From Terribacillus saccharophilus (GTDB taxonomy: Bacteria; Bacillota; Bacilli; Bacillales; Amphibacillaceae): 64,000 nt of DNA. This document shows positions 17,522 to 26,628 of this stretch, piece by piece. Below the pieces are notes generated by a model, which saw only the letters and a program-made list of their open reading frames with translations, made no database searches and was not told the DNA's origin. The position numbers and the translations under genes are program-made. Position 1 is the stretch's first letter. Every line of letters starts with the position of its first letter. Location of the stretch: NCBI RefSeq assembly GCF_002272075.1, contig NZ_NPBJ01000005.1, positions 50,512 through 114,511 of the forward strand, given 5' to 3'.

Positions 17522-19879
17522 ATGATCGTTGCCATTCTGATGCCATTTTTAATCGCAATGTGCATCCCATTCATCGCGAAATTCAAATACAGAATACATA
17601 CCGGATATGCGGTGTTTGCTACATCGCTCTCCATCTTTCTATATTTTCTCGTTCTGCTGATTAGCGGGGAAACCGAAACACTATATCGTTACAGTTGGAT
17701 ACCGTCACTTGGATTGGATTTAACATTCTATACTGATGGATTGGCACTTTTCTTTGCCTTGCTAATTAGCGGAATCGGCGCTCTTGTAGCATTTTATTCC
17801 ATCTTTTATCTTAATCTTGAGGAACGGCTAGGCTCCTTCTATGTTTATTTGCTGTTGTTCATGGGAGCTATGCTCGGTATTGTCACTTCTGATAATATTT
17901 ATGCCCTTTACACCTTCTGGGAGCTCACTTCTGTATCTTCTTTCCTTTTGATCAGTTTCTGGTTCACTAGAAAAGCTTCCACAGACGGCGCTCTCAAATC
18001 AATGCTAATCACTTTTCTTGGTGGTTTCTCGTTACTCGGTGGATTGGTGCTTCTCCACCTGGTAACCGGTTCTACGAGCATTCGGGAAATACTAACACAA
18101 GGTGACCTTATACTAGCAAGTGATTGGTTCCCGCTGATTGTCGTGCTGTTACTACTAGCAGCCTGTACGAAATCTGCTCAGTTCCCTTTCCACATCTGGC
18201 TGCCAGACGCAATGGAAGCTCCGACACCAGTAAGTGCATACTTGCATTCCGCTACAATGGTTAAAGCCGGCCTTTTCCTGCTGCTCCGCTTCACACCTGT
18301 ATTTAAAGAAAGCGAAGCATTTTTCATTGCTGTATCTATAATCGGTCTGGTCACTTTGTTCTGGGGATCTTATATGGCAGTAAGGCAGACAGATCTCAAG
18401 GGGATATTAGCTTACTCCACGATCAGTCAGCTTGGTATGATTATGGCCATGATTGGTTACGGAACCGAAGCTGCTATCTTCGCTGCTATGTTCCATATTC
18501 TTAACCACGCAACATTCAAAGGAAGTTTGTTCATGGCGGTGGGCATCATCGACCACGAAACAGGAACTCGCAATATCCGAAAGCTCGGCGGACTTTGGAA
18601 GCTCATGCCGGTCACTGGCATAATCAGCATACTTGCATCTTTCTCTATGGCGGGTGTGCCGCTACCAATTTTGAACGGATTTTATAGTAAAGAGGAATTC
18701 TTCTCAAGCTCCTGGGATTTGTCAGCCGATCGTGCATTCGGATCAGATTTTGCAGCTTTACTAGCCAATATCGTACCGTATGCAGCAGTTGCTGGCAGCA
18801 TCTTCACATTTGTGTACAGCATGTACTTTTACTTCCGTACATTTACAGGGAAAGCAGAGAAAACTACTGCTGAAAAAGCCCATGATCCAAAATTCGGGAT
18901 GTTAGCAGCACCTGTCCTGCTCGTGTCAGGAGTCTTATTAATCAGTATCTTCCCTAACTGGTTCAGCCGCCATTTGCTTCAGCCGGCAGCAAATGCTGTT
19001 TATGGGGACGCAATGAAAGAGCATAGCATCCATTTCTGGCATGGTTTCGTACCAGCATTGATTATGTCTCTGATCGTCGTAGTTTTAGGTGTTTTATTTT
19101 ATATCACTCGAAAATATTGGATGGGGCTATACAACGTATTGCCTGGAAAGCTATCTGGAAATATTGTTTATGCTTCGCTTCTATCAGCTAGTGAAAATCA
19201 GACTAAGAGACTCAATGACCGTATCGTCAGTGGCTCTATCCGGCAGTACAATGCAATCATCATTAGTGTTATCTCGATTGTGACCTTGCTGATCTTATTC
19301 GGGACAAACTCTTTCGATTTGAGGAACATTGATACTTCACCAGTCTCACTCCCTCAAAGCCTTCCGGAGCTTGCCGTAGCACTGATCATGATCGCTGCAG
19401 CATTCGGAAGCACAGTATCACAGAAGAAGCTTACAGCAGTCATCATTTTGGGCGTTGTTGGATATGGGCTATCCATTTTGTTTGTCCTGTTCCGCGCACC
19501 CGATCTGGCTTTGACGCAGCTTAGTATCGAGACAATCACCGTCGTCTTGTTCCTGCTATGCTTCCGACATCTGCCGGAAATAAAAAGGGAAAGGAAAGAG
19601 AAACTTTCCAAAAAAATAACCAATATCATCATCGCCTCTCTTTGCGGTCTAATGATGATGCTGGTCGGCTTAGCTGCTTACAGTCAGCGTCTATTCCCTT
19701 CCATCTCAGATTACTTTGTCAAGTATTCCTACAAACTGGGAGGCGGAGATAATATCGTCAATGTCATCCTTGTCGACTTCCGGGGTCTGGATACATTATT
19801 TGAAATCACTGTATTAGCAATTGCTGCTCTTGGAATTTATTCTCTTATCAAACTGCGCCAAAAAGAGGGGGATCGCTAA
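17522..19879 (+). CDS. mrpA: Na+/H+ antiporter subunit MrpA
   Basis: 785 residues. A NuoL-like part has the proton-channel landmarks ALYTFWELTSVSSFLLI (Glu on TM5), AQFPFHIWLPDAMEAPTPVS and ILNHATFKGSLF. The C-terminal MbhD/MbhE-like region ends in NVILVDFRGLDTLFEITVLA, which is the normal MrpA terminus. Mrp complexes exchange Na+ for H+ across the membrane and are key to alkali and salt tolerance. GAGGAGG lies 12 bases before the ATG. The stop overlaps the next gene, which is mrpC and not mrpB. Confidence 0.95.
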   Translation: MIVAILMPFLIAMCIPFIAKFKYRIHTGYAVFATSLSIFLYFLVLLISGETETLYRYSWIPSLGLDLTFYTDGLALFFALLISGIGALVAFYSIFYLNLEERLGSFYVYLLLFMGAMLGIVTSDNIYALYTFWELTSVSSFLLISFWFTRKASTDGALKSMLITFLGGFSLLGGLVLLHLVTGSTSIREILTQGDLILASDWFPLIVVLLLLAACTKSAQFPFHIWLPDAMEAPTPVSAYLHSATMVKAGLFLLLRFTPVFKESEAFFIAVSIIGLVTLFWGSYMAVRQTDLKGILAYSTISQLGMIMAMIGYGTEAAIFAAMFHILNHATFKGSLFMAVGIIDHETGTRNIRKLGGLWKLMPVTGIISILASFSMAGVPLPILNGFYSKEEFFSSSWDLSADRAFGSDFAALLANIVPYAAVAGSIFTFVYSMYFYFRTFTGKAEKTTAEKAHDPKFGMLAAPVLLVSGVLLISIFPNWFSRHLLQPAANAVYGDAMKEHSIHFWHGFVPALIMSLIVVVLGVLFYITRKYWMGLYNVLPGKLSGNIVYASLLSASENQTKRLNDRIVSGSIRQYNAIIISVISIVTLLILFGTNSFDLRNIDTSPVSLPQSLPELAVALIMIAAAFGSTVSQKKLTAVIILGVVGYGLSILFVLFRAPDLALTQLSIETITVVLFLLCFRHLPEIKRERKEKLSKKITNIIIASLCGLMMMLVGLAAYSQRLFPSISDYFVKYSYKLGGGDNIVNVILVDFRGLDTLFEITVLAIAALGIYSLIKLRQKEGDR

Positions 19880-20217
19880 TGGAAATCATAATGATCGTAC
19901 TAGCAGGTATCCTCTTCGGGTTTGCCGTTTATAATATTTTGCAAAAACAACTGCTGCGAATCATCATTGGCACAGCTCTTTTGTCACACGCAGCACATTT
20001 GTTCATCTTGACGATGGGGAAATTAAAACGCGGCTCTTCTCCCGTTCTAACAGAAGGCACAGAGAGTTATAGTGATCCGCTGCCCCAAGCACTGATCCTG
20101 ACATCCATCGTTATCAGCTTTGGTGTCACCAGTTTGCTTCTTGTGCTGGCTTATCGGGCAGTCAAAACGAACGGCACAGATAATATGGAAGAATTAAGAG
20201 GTAATGATCATGACTAA
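19879..20217 (+). CDS. mrpC: Na+/H+ antiporter subunit MrpC (NuoK-like)
   Basis: 112 residues with three hydrophobic helices. The NuoK-like core includes LRIIIGTALLSHAAHLFILTMG and DPLPQALILTSIVISFGVTS, typical of MrpC/MnhC. It shares one base with the mrpA stop (TAATG) and overlaps mrpD by eight bases. It occupies the place where mrpB is normally found between mrpA and mrpC. Confidence 0.93.
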   Translation: MEIIMIVLAGILFGFAVYNILQKQLLRIIIGTALLSHAAHLFILTMGKLKRGSSPVLTEGTESYSDPLPQALILTSIVISFGVTSLLLVLAYRAVKTNGTDNMEELRGNDHD

Positions 20218-21694
20218 TTTTGCTATTTTACCAATACTGATTCCATTCATAGCTGGTATTTTACTGGCTTTCACCCATAACCGGATCTTGCTTACGAGAC
20301 GGTTGGCAATGCTGTTTGCCATTGTCCATTTGATGACAATGGGATTCCTTCTATACAAAGTCCTTGTTGACGGCAGCATAGTATTAGAAGCTGGAGATTG
20401 GAGCGCTCCATACGGTATCATCCTTGTACTGGATCCTTTGAGTACTTTACTTGTTTTAACCTCTTCTATCATTCTTCTGGCTGTCGTCTGGTACGCACCA
20501 GCATCAGTTTCAGAAGAACAGGAAGGCTTCTATTTTTATACATTCGTATTTTTACTTGTAACTGGTGTATCGGGTGCTTTTATAACAGGAGATTTGTTCA
20601 ACCTGTTCGTATTCTTCGAAGTACTGCTGATGGCATCCTATGCCTTGATCACCCATGGTGGAAAGAAAGTGCAGCTGCGTGAATCAATTAAGTATGTATT
20701 GATCAATCTGTTTTCTTCCATGTTATTCGTAACGGCTGTCTCCTACATATATGCTGTACTAGGAACAGTTAATATGGCACAGCTGGCAGAACGGGCAGCA
20801 GCCTCTGATCAGCCAGGCATTATCACGACAGTCGCCATACTGCTATTCTTTGTCTTTGCGACCAAGGGTGCTGCATTTCCGCTTTATTACTGGATGCCGC
20901 ACTCCTACATCGTACCGAATCCAGTTGTTTCTGCTTTATTCGGCGCACTTTTGACTAAGGTAGGTGTATATTCTCTCATTCGAACATTTACACTTATCTT
21001 CCATCAGCAGCCTGAAATTATGGATCAGTTGTTCATCTGGGTCGGTAATCTTACCATGCTATTCGGTGTAATTGGCGCCTTGGCATCCCGTAATATAAAA
21101 TTAATAGTCGCTTATAATATCATACCTGCTATCGGTTTCATGCTGGTTGGAATCGGGATTTTCAATCATGATGGACTTAGCGGAAGCATCTATTATCTGC
21201 TCCAGGATATGATCGTAAAGGCAGCGCTCTTCCTGCTGGCTGGCACTATTGCAGCTGTCGCCGGCACGTCGGATATCAATAAAATGGGCGGCATGATACG
21301 CTCACACCCTGTCCTTGGCTGGATGTTCTTCATAGCCGGTCTTGTGCTTGCAGGTGTGCCGCCGTTCAGCGGTTTTATCGGAAAGCTGCTCCTAGTGCGA
21401 GGTGCTTTTGAAAAAGGTGAAACAACTACAGTCATCATTATGCTGCTAACGAGTTTACTCATATTGCTTTCCATCGTGAGAGCTTTTATCCGCATCTTCT
21501 GGGGAGAAGGAGAAGCAATAAAACAACAAACACGTCACAGTGCACGCAGTCTTTTACCAGCTGGACTCCTGATGCTGTTCACTGTATTTCTCGGGATCGG
21601 TGCAGAAGCAATCCTGCCGACTGTTCAGCAGATTTCCGACTATCTTCTTAATCCGCAGGAATATATCGATCTTGTATTGAAAGGGGGACGTTAG
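20210..21694 (+). CDS. mrpD: Na+/H+ antiporter subunit MrpD
   Basis: 494 residues from the ATG at 20210, chosen because AAGAGG is eight bases upstream; an ATG at 20204 is too close to it. It is a NuoM/N-like antiporter subunit: LFNLFVFFEVLLMASYALI (Glu on TM5), KGAAFPLYYWMPHSY and LSGSIYYLLQDMIVKAALFL. MrpD is homologous to MrpA's NuoL-like part and supplies a second ion path. It is directly followed by mrpE. Confidence 0.95.
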   Translation: MTNFAILPILIPFIAGILLAFTHNRILLTRRLAMLFAIVHLMTMGFLLYKVLVDGSIVLEAGDWSAPYGIILVLDPLSTLLVLTSSIILLAVVWYAPASVSEEQEGFYFYTFVFLLVTGVSGAFITGDLFNLFVFFEVLLMASYALITHGGKKVQLRESIKYVLINLFSSMLFVTAVSYIYAVLGTVNMAQLAERAAASDQPGIITTVAILLFFVFATKGAAFPLYYWMPHSYIVPNPVVSALFGALLTKVGVYSLIRTFTLIFHQQPEIMDQLFIWVGNLTMLFGVIGALASRNIKLIVAYNIIPAIGFMLVGIGIFNHDGLSGSIYYLLQDMIVKAALFLLAGTIAAVAGTSDINKMGGMIRSHPVLGWMFFIAGLVLAGVPPFSGFIGKLLLVRGAFEKGETTTVIIMLLTSLLILLSIVRAFIRIFWGEGEAIKQQTRHSARSLLPAGLLMLFTVFLGIGAEAILPTVQQISDYLLNPQEYIDLVLKGGR

Positions 21695-22171
21695 ATGGCT
21701 TTTCAAGTTTGTATAAACGTATTGATTGCCTTTATGTGGATGTTCCTCGGAGAATCATATACCATTTCCGGCTTCGTAACCGGTTATATTGTCGGTATCG
21801 TCTTATTATTCCTGCTGCGCAGATTCCTGAAAGGTCCGTTCTACTTACGTAGAGTTTACAAGATTCTGGTTTTGGCGTTGATATTTATCAAAGAGCTATT
21901 ACTTTCTAATTTAGAAATCACAAAGCTTGTCTATGCAAGGCGGCTGGATATCAATCCTGGCATTTTCACACTGGAAACAGAATTGGAATCAGATTGGGAA
22001 ATCACATTATTAGCAAGCTTGATTACACTGACACCTGGAACTGTCACCATTGCTGTTTCCCCCGATAAGAAGGAGCTCTATATTCACGCCATGGATATCG
22101 TAGACATGAAAGAAGCAGTTCACTCTATCAAAGATAGCTTTGAGAAACACATTATGGAGGTGACAAGATGA
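21695..22171 (+). CDS. mrpE: Na+/H+ antiporter subunit MrpE
   Basis: 158 residues. Two to three N-terminal membrane helices precede a soluble part. VRRLD-like and EITLLASLITLTPGTVTI blocks are characteristic of MrpE/MnhE. The ATG follows the mrpD stop with no gap, and the stop overlaps mrpF (ATGA). Confidence 0.93.
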   Translation: MAFQVCINVLIAFMWMFLGESYTISGFVTGYIVGIVLLFLLRRFLKGPFYLRRVYKILVLALIFIKELLLSNLEITKLVYARRLDINPGIFTLETELESDWEITLLASLITLTPGTVTIAVSPDKKELYIHAMDIVDMKEAVHSIKDSFEKHIMEVTR

Positions 22172-22479
22172 GTGCTTTGCAAGATAATTTTGCTGCGATT
22201 GTCCAGATTGTCTCCATCATTTGCCTGATTGTACTGAGTGTCTCCATTCTCTTATTGATTATCCGTGTAATGAAAGGACCGACTAATGCTGACCGAGCAG
22301 TTGCTTTGGATGCCATAGGTGTGAATATAATGGCATTTGCTGCCCTGCTTGCCATCATCCTGATTACACCGAATTTCAATGATATCGTACTGTTGATCGG
22401 TATCCTGTTATTTATCGGAACAGTAGCAATCGCAATCTATTTGGAAAAGGGTGATTTAATTGATACAGAACGCGATTGA
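22168..22479 (+). CDS. mrpF: Na+/H+ antiporter subunit MrpF
   Basis: 103 residues with three membrane helices. RVMKGPTNADRAVALDAIGVN is the MrpF/MnhF signature. It overlaps mrpE by four bases and mrpG by 20. Confidence 0.93.
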   Translation: MSALQDNFAAIVQIVSIICLIVLSVSILLLIIRVMKGPTNADRAVALDAIGVNIMAFAALLAIILITPNFNDIVLLIGILLFIGTVAIAIYLEKGDLIDTERD

Positions 22480-22852
22480 AATCATCCTGGATATACTTGT
22501 AATCATATTCTTGGCAGGAGGTGCATTCATCATGTTCACTGCATCTGTTGGCGTCCTGCGGTTTCCGGATATCTATACAAGGCTTCACGCAGCAAGTAAA
22601 GGCTCAACGCTTGGTGTCGCCGGGATCCTCATCGGTGCTTTTATCTTCCATTACACCCAATATGGAATCATAAGCGGAAAACTAATCCTGGGTGTTCTGT
22701 TCATCTTTCTTACTGCCCCTGTTGCCAGTCATCTAATATCCAGAGCGGCTCACCTTCGGGGTGCAAAGCCATATGGAACATTGAAGGATCAATACCAAGA
22801 AGCGATTGATAAAGAAAAGCGAAGACAAAAACAACAACAAAAATCAAAGTGA
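22460..22852 (+). CDS. mrpG: Na+/H+ antiporter subunit MrpG
   Basis: 130 residues, three helices, with the family core [22 protein letters not shown]. The start is a TTG at 22460 with AAGGGTG six bases before it, inside mrpF. The basic C-terminal tail ([13 protein letters not shown]) is longer than the hydrophobic core needs. Its stop lies within the terminator stem, closing the operon mrpA-C-D-E-F-G. Confidence 0.93.
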   Translation: MIQNAIEIILDILVIIFLAGGAFIMFTASVGVLRFPDIYTRLHAASKGSTLGVAGILIGAFIFHYTQYGIISGKLILGVLFIFLTAPVASHLISRAAHLRGAKPYGTLKDQYQEAIDKEKRRQKQQQKSK

Positions 22853-22880
22853 ATGCCATCTGGCATTCACTTTTTCTTTT
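22848..22880 (+). terminator. Intrinsic terminator of the mrp operon
   Basis: Perfect 11-bp stem AGTGAATGCCA / TGGCATTCACT with a two-base centre followed by TTTTCTTTTT. The mrpG stop TGA (22850-22852) is in the 5' arm. Confidence 0.9.
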
Positions 22881-22965
22881 TCTGCTGGACAGACACGTTC
22901 AGAGACTCCTTCACATAAAGTTAGTGTATAGGCGATCTTTGAGAGTGTACAGGAGGTGCAATGAA

Positions 22966-23664
22966 ATGAGTATTATTGGTGCTATAGGACTTCTAGTAAA
23001 GGAAGCAATGTTTTTTGTTTCCTATGTAAAGAATCATGCATTCCCTCAGCCTCTCCCTCCCGAGGAAGAAGCATTGCATATCGAAAGAATGCAGCAGGGG
23101 GACGAAACGAGCCGTAACAAGTTAATCGAACATAACCTGCGTCTGGTTGCTCACATCGTAAAGAAATTCGAAAATACTGGTGAAGATGCGGAGGATCTCA
23201 TTTCTATCGGTACAATCGGGCTAATTAAAGGAATCGAAAGTTACTCGAGTGATAAAGGCACCAAACTCGCTACATACGCAGCTAGGTGTATCGAAAATGA
23301 AATTCTTATGCATTTGCGGGCCCTTAAGAAGACCAAAAAAGATATTTCTCTTCATGATCCCATTGGTCAAGATAAGGAAGGAAACGAAATCAGTCTCATT
23401 GACATTCTTCAAGCAGATAATGAAGATATCATTGAATATATCCAGTTGAATATGGAAGTGGAAAAAATCAAGGAATACATCGACATCCTGGACGGACGTG
23501 AAAAAGAAGTAATCATAAGTCGTTATGGGCTAAATAACGAAGAAGATATGACACAGCGTGAAATTGCGAAAAAGTTAAACATCTCCCGCAGTTATGTTTC
23601 CCGCATTGAAAAACGGGCTTTAATGAAGATCTTCCATGAATATTACCGCCAGCATCGTACTTAA
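22966..23664 (+). CDS. sigK: RNA polymerase sigma-K factor, uninterrupted
   Basis: 232 residues from the ATG at 22966 (AGGAGG nine bases upstream; the ATG at 22961 is out of frame). The pro-sequence-like N-terminus, region 2 ([36 protein letters not shown]) and region 4 ([35 protein letters not shown]) are all present. Sigma-K directs late mother-cell transcription for cortex and coat. The gene is one continuous frame, so no skin-type element needs excision here. A 41-codon membrane peptide gene follows. Confidence 0.96.
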   Translation: MSIIGAIGLLVKEAMFFVSYVKNHAFPQPLPPEEEALHIERMQQGDETSRNKLIEHNLRLVAHIVKKFENTGEDAEDLISIGTIGLIKGIESYSSDKGTKLATYAARCIENEILMHLRALKKTKKDISLHDPIGQDKEGNEISLIDILQADNEDIIEYIQLNMEVEKIKEYIDILDGREKEVIISRYGLNNEEDMTQREIAKKLNISRSYVSRIEKRALMKIFHEYYRQHRT

Positions 23665-23712
23665 TATATGAATTAATTACTATAGTATGCTTTTTAAAAG
23701 GAGGTTACCAAT

Positions 23713-23838
23713 ATGTATGCAAACAGCTATTCACCTAGTCACTATCAGCAGCGAACCAGCACCGGCGTGCTTATTGCTGCCTTCCTTGTCCTGCTTTTTG
23801 TAGGAGGAGCTTATGCTTGGGAGAATATATGGGATTAA
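23713..23838 (+). CDS. Small single-helix membrane protein of unknown function
   Basis: 41 residues: a polar Tyr/Ser/Gln-rich N-terminus (about 1-17), a hydrophobic helix (GVLIAAFLVLLFVGGAYAW) and a short acidic tail. AAAAGGAGG lies eight bases before the ATG, an unusually good site for a chance frame, and a terminator follows within a base of the stop. Its place directly after sigK suggests, without proof, a sporulation-related small protein similar in build to YjcZ-type peptides. I do not recognise the family. Confidence 0.65.
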   Translation: MYANSYSPSHYQQRTSTGVLIAAFLVLLFVGGAYAWENIWD

Positions 23839-23867
23839 AAAAACTCCGGTATTATACCGGAGTTTTT
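23839..23867. terminator. Bidirectional terminator between the small membrane gene and yrhC
   Basis: AAAAACTCCGGT / ACCGGAGTTTTT around ATTAT, a perfect 12-bp stem. It serves both convergent genes; the yrhC stop (23866) lies at its edge. Confidence 0.88.
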
Positions 23868-24093
23868 AGCTTTCTAGTTGTTTTTTCCACCGTTCTATCG
23901 CAAACCAGATAAGTATGCTTGTAATTACGCATCCGCCAGTCATTGCAAACAGGATATCTGCTTTATCTGTAGGTGCTAAATAAACATTGATAACCGATCC
24001 GATGTATAAATAACTGCCAAGAATCAGAAGCGCCAATGCAAATCGACGGTAATCTGCAATCTTGTCAATCAACTGCTGTTGTCTTTTATTCAT
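23866..24093 (-). CDS. yrhC: YrhC family small membrane protein
   Basis: 75 residues with two membrane helices (about 17-38 and 46-66) and a charged N-terminus (MNKRQQQLIDKIADYRRFA). GAGGAGG lies about seven bases before the ATG. In B. subtilis yrhC closes the yrrT-mtnN-mccA-mccB-yrhC operon; here it follows mtnN directly, with a hairpin between. Function unknown. The name rests on sequence resemblance and position. Confidence 0.75.
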   Translation of the reverse strand: MNKRQQQLIDKIADYRRFALALLILGSYLYIGSVINVYLAPTDKADILFAMTGGCVITSILIWFAIERWKKQLES

Positions 24094-24132
24094 CTTGTCG
24101 CCTCCTCTTCTAATCTAGCAATATTGTAACAT

Positions 24133-24173
24133 AAAAAATGACAGCAATTATATGGTAATTGCTGTCATTTTTT
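24133..24173 (-). terminator. Terminator after mtnN
   Basis: An 18-bp stem AAAAAATGACAGCAATTA / TAATTGCTGTCATTTTTT just past the mtnN stop. It is nearly symmetrical and could work on both strands. Confidence 0.85.
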
Positions 24174-24174
24174 A

Positions 24175-24867
24175 TTAGTGGCGTTCAACCATTTTCATGA
24201 TCAGTGTAGCTGCATTACGAGCAGCTTGGTCAAGGAAAGCATCAAATGAAACGGAAGATTCCTTACCTGCTATATCGGACAATGCCCGTACAATAACGAA
24301 AGGTGTTCCGTAATGATACGCAACTTGAGCCACTGCAGCTGCCTCCATCTCCGCTGCCAGCATGGCAGGGAACTTGTCGCGGACAAATGCAACCCGTTCA
24401 GGATCAGACATAAAGCTATCGCCAGTCGCAATAAGACCGATTTCTGCGTTTGTATCAGGGAACTGGTCAATAACACTCTTAGCTAGCTGTACGAGCTCCT
24501 GATCCGCTTGGAAAGCTGGTGGCATCTGCGGTACCTGGCCATAAGCATAATCAAAAGCTGTAACATCTACGTCATGATGAACAACAGAATCAGAGATGAC
24601 GATATCCCCTACTTCCAAATTCGCTGCAAAGCCGCCAGCAGATCCAGTATTGATGATCGCTTCTGGTGCATATCGTTCAATCAGCATAGCTGTAGCGAGT
24701 GCTGCATTCACTTTACCGATTCCTGATTTTAGCAGGACAACCTGTTTATCGGACAGTGTGCCTTCTGTAATTTCATAACCTGCTATAACTACTTCCTTTT
24801 TGTTTGCCATCGTTTCTTTTAATAATGCTACTTCTTCGTCCATTGCTCCAATGATGCCGATTGTCAT
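24175..24867 (-). CDS. mtnN: 5'-methylthioadenosine/S-adenosylhomocysteine nucleosidase
   Basis: 230 residues. [16 protein letters not shown] holds the N-terminal Glu, NTGSAGG lies in the phosphorylase-type fold, and [10 protein letters not shown] with ALSDIAG supplies the catalytic Glu and Asp. The enzyme splits adenine from MTA and SAH, recycling products of SAM use and autoinducer-2 precursor. AAAGGAG lies nine bases upstream of the ATG. Upstream is yrrS; downstream is yrhC with no mccA or mccB between. Confidence 0.96.
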   Translation of the reverse strand: MTIGIIGAMDEEVALLKETMANKKEVVIAGYEITEGTLSDKQVVLLKSGIGKVNAALATAMLIERYAPEAIINTGSAGGFAANLEVGDIVISDSVVHHDVDVTAFDYAYGQVPQMPPAFQADQELVQLAKSVIDQFPDTNAEIGLIATGDSFMSDPERVAFVRDKFPAMLAAEMEAAAVAQVAYHYGTPFVIVRALSDIAGKESSVSFDAFLDQAARNAATLIMKMVERH

Positions 24868-24880
24868 TCTGTATGCTCCT

Positions 24881-25513
24881 TTAACTCTTCCTGTCGTTTT
24901 CTTTCAGTACTTCCACTTTTGTTGCCTGCCAGCCTTCTCCCTCAACCCAGCTTGCAAATACTCGGAATGTCTCATCTGCATCAGGTGCAGAGACCGTTGC
25001 AATAACATCATTGCCGCCATTGCCATTATTCTCTACCCACCAAGCTGTCATTGAGGTTGGATCCAATCCAACAGCTCCTCCGACTGCCTGCATCATTTCA
25101 TTCCAGTCCTGCGTGCCTTTTTCAAAAGTTGTTGTATGTGTTCCAGACTGATCGGTACCTACCGGCTCCCAGTCCTTCGAGTATGCTTCCTTCACATTAT
25201 CATCTGAAGGTTCGGCTTCTTTTTTGTCTTCCTTTTCTTTTTCGTCGTCATCCTGCTTCTCTTCGTCAGCTTGCTCTGTATCTTCGCCATTGCTGGAATC
25301 ATTATTGCCTTGAAGTTGTTCTGCGATGGATTTTTGGTTCTGTTCGTCAGCTGTCTGATTCTCCATTGTCGGTTTATCATTCAAAACTGCTACGAGCAGC
25401 ACGACGACTAGGGCGACACCCGCAATTGCCAGGACTAAACTAAGCCACTTCCTAGGTTTTCTGCGTCTGTTTCTATTATTCAATCTGGAAAAATCCTGAT
25501 TATCATCCGCCAT
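24881..25513 (-). CDS. yrrS: YrrS family protein (DUF1510)
   Basis: 210 residues. A basic cytoplasmic start (RNRRRKPRK), one membrane helix (about 25-45), a long Asp/Glu/Lys-rich linker (about 65-105) and a folded C-terminal DUF1510 region ([38 protein letters not shown]). The ATG at 25513 is preferred over 25519 because of its spacing from GAGGAGG. In B. subtilis yrrS is paired with the penicillin-binding protein gene pbpI (yrrR); none is next to it here. Function unknown. Confidence 0.85.
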   Translation of the reverse strand: MADDNQDFSRLNNRNRRRKPRKWLSLVLAIAGVALVVVLLVAVLNDKPTMENQTADEQNQKSIAEQLQGNNDSSNGEDTEQADEEKQDDDEKEKEDKKEAEPSDDNVKEAYSKDWEPVGTDQSGTHTTTFEKGTQDWNEMMQAVGGAVGLDPTSMTAWWVENNGNGGNDVIATVSAPDADETFRVFASWVEGEGWQATKVEVLKENDRKS

Positions 25514-25732
25514 GCTCATCCCTCCTCATTGGTCTCTATTATACTATGAACTGGAGCGAAGCCAAAGTCATATTATAAGGTCTTTTTCTTTCGATGATTT
25601 TGTTGAAGCATCTCTAATTTTGACATACTGGAAGGATTCTTTGCATATATATCTAACTATATAAATTAGAAAAGCAGGTAGGACTACTTTGATCAGTCAT
25701 CATGGTTCCTGTGGAAGGGGAGGAAGATAAAC

Positions 25733-25987
25733 GTGATGAAAGTGACAAGAATGGATACGAACCTTTGGGGGCACGAATCGTTCGAGTATGTCGGCTACGA
25801 CAAGGAAGCCGAGACCTTCTCTATCTTCTTACCGGAAGAATGCTGTTTATCTTTTACTAGTGTGAAAGAACAAGTCGTCTTTTCATTTCTGCTTGCACTC
25901 GACAAAGAAAGTTTTATCCTGCAAAAACTTATACCCTTTTTCCCGTTTGAGAAATCTTCTGCACAGTCATTTCATCAGGCTCAATAA
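25733..25987 (+). CDS. Small KTSC-like protein of unknown function
   Basis: 84 residues. FEYVGYDKEAETFSIFLPEE followed by a Val-containing turn and ILQKLIPFF resembles the KTSC fold pattern (VGYD near the start, then a short beta region). This is a visual match only. GGGGAGG lies about ten bases before the ATG; a GTG at 25730 is possible. A TTGACA (25620-25625) with CATATA 18 bases on is a possible promoter. A bidirectional terminator follows. It is the only plus-strand gene in a minus-strand block between yrrS and greA. Confidence 0.6.
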   Translation: MMKVTRMDTNLWGHESFEYVGYDKEAETFSIFLPEECCLSFTSVKEQVVFSFLLALDKESFILQKLIPFFPFEKSSAQSFHQAQ

Positions 25988-25988
25988 A

Positions 25989-26026
25989 ACAAGCTGCTTC
26001 CATAGCATTCGGAAGCAGCTTTTGTT
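25989..26026. terminator. Bidirectional terminator between the KTSC-like gene and greA
   Basis: AAGCTGCTTCC / GGAAGCAGCTT with a nine-base loop; A-rich on one side and TTTGTTTT on the other. Confidence 0.85.
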
Positions 26027-26032
26027 TTATGT

Positions 26033-26509
26033 CTATTCTACTTTAGTAATTTTGACCTGGATGTCGCCACCTGGTGTGGAGACACTCAATTCTTCACCGA
26101 CTTCATGGCCAATCAGGCTTTTAGCTATCGGAGAATCGTTTGAAATTTTGCCTTCGAACGGATCTGCTTCTGCACTTCCGACGATAGTATAACTTTCTTC
26201 TTCTCCGTCCGGCAACTCAATGAAGGTAACTGTTTTACCCATTCCTACCATATCAGGATTATCTGTATCACTTTCAATGATCACTGCATTGCGGATCATG
26301 TTTTCTGTTGTAGCGATTTTGGACTCGACGAATGCTTGCTCATCCTTCGCCGCATCATATTCGGAGTTCTCGGACAAGTCACCGAAGCCTCGTGCGATTT
26401 TAATACGCTCGACAACTTCTTGACGACGAGTTGTCTTCAGATACTCCAACTCCTCCTCCAGCTTCGCCAAACCTTCATTCGTCATGTAATATTGTTTTTC
26501 TGTAGCCAA
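26033..26509 (-). CDS. greA: Transcription elongation factor GreA
   Basis: 158 residues from the TTG at 26509 (AAGGGGTGG five bases upstream), the usual GreA length. The N-terminal coiled coil carries [16 protein letters not shown], whose acidic tip residues insert into the RNA polymerase channel. The C-terminal globular part has [22 protein letters not shown]. GreA triggers transcript cleavage in backtracked complexes. A longer frame from 26518 (GTG) overlaps the ribosome site. udk lies upstream on the same strand, as in B. subtilis. Confidence 0.96.
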   Translation of the reverse strand: MATEKQYYMTNEGLAKLEEELEYLKTTRRQEVVERIKIARGFGDLSENSEYDAAKDEQAFVESKIATTENMIRNAVIIESDTDNPDMVGMGKTVTFIELPDGEEESYTIVGSAEADPFEGKISNDSPIAKSLIGHEVGEELSVSTPGGDIQVKITKVE

Positions 26510-26628
26510 TTCAACCACCCCTTGAGCTCTAAAAGATTCTTTCCCATTGCCTAACTTCTATAGCGTTTTCATGCATATTCCATACTATGGCAGATTCCCG
26601 CCGAAAATTCAATACTTATCTGTACAAG

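Noticed and set aside
22853..22965. Sigma-E/sigma-K promoter before sigK
   Set aside because: A CATAAAGTTA word resembles a -10 but no matching -35 at proper spacing was found.
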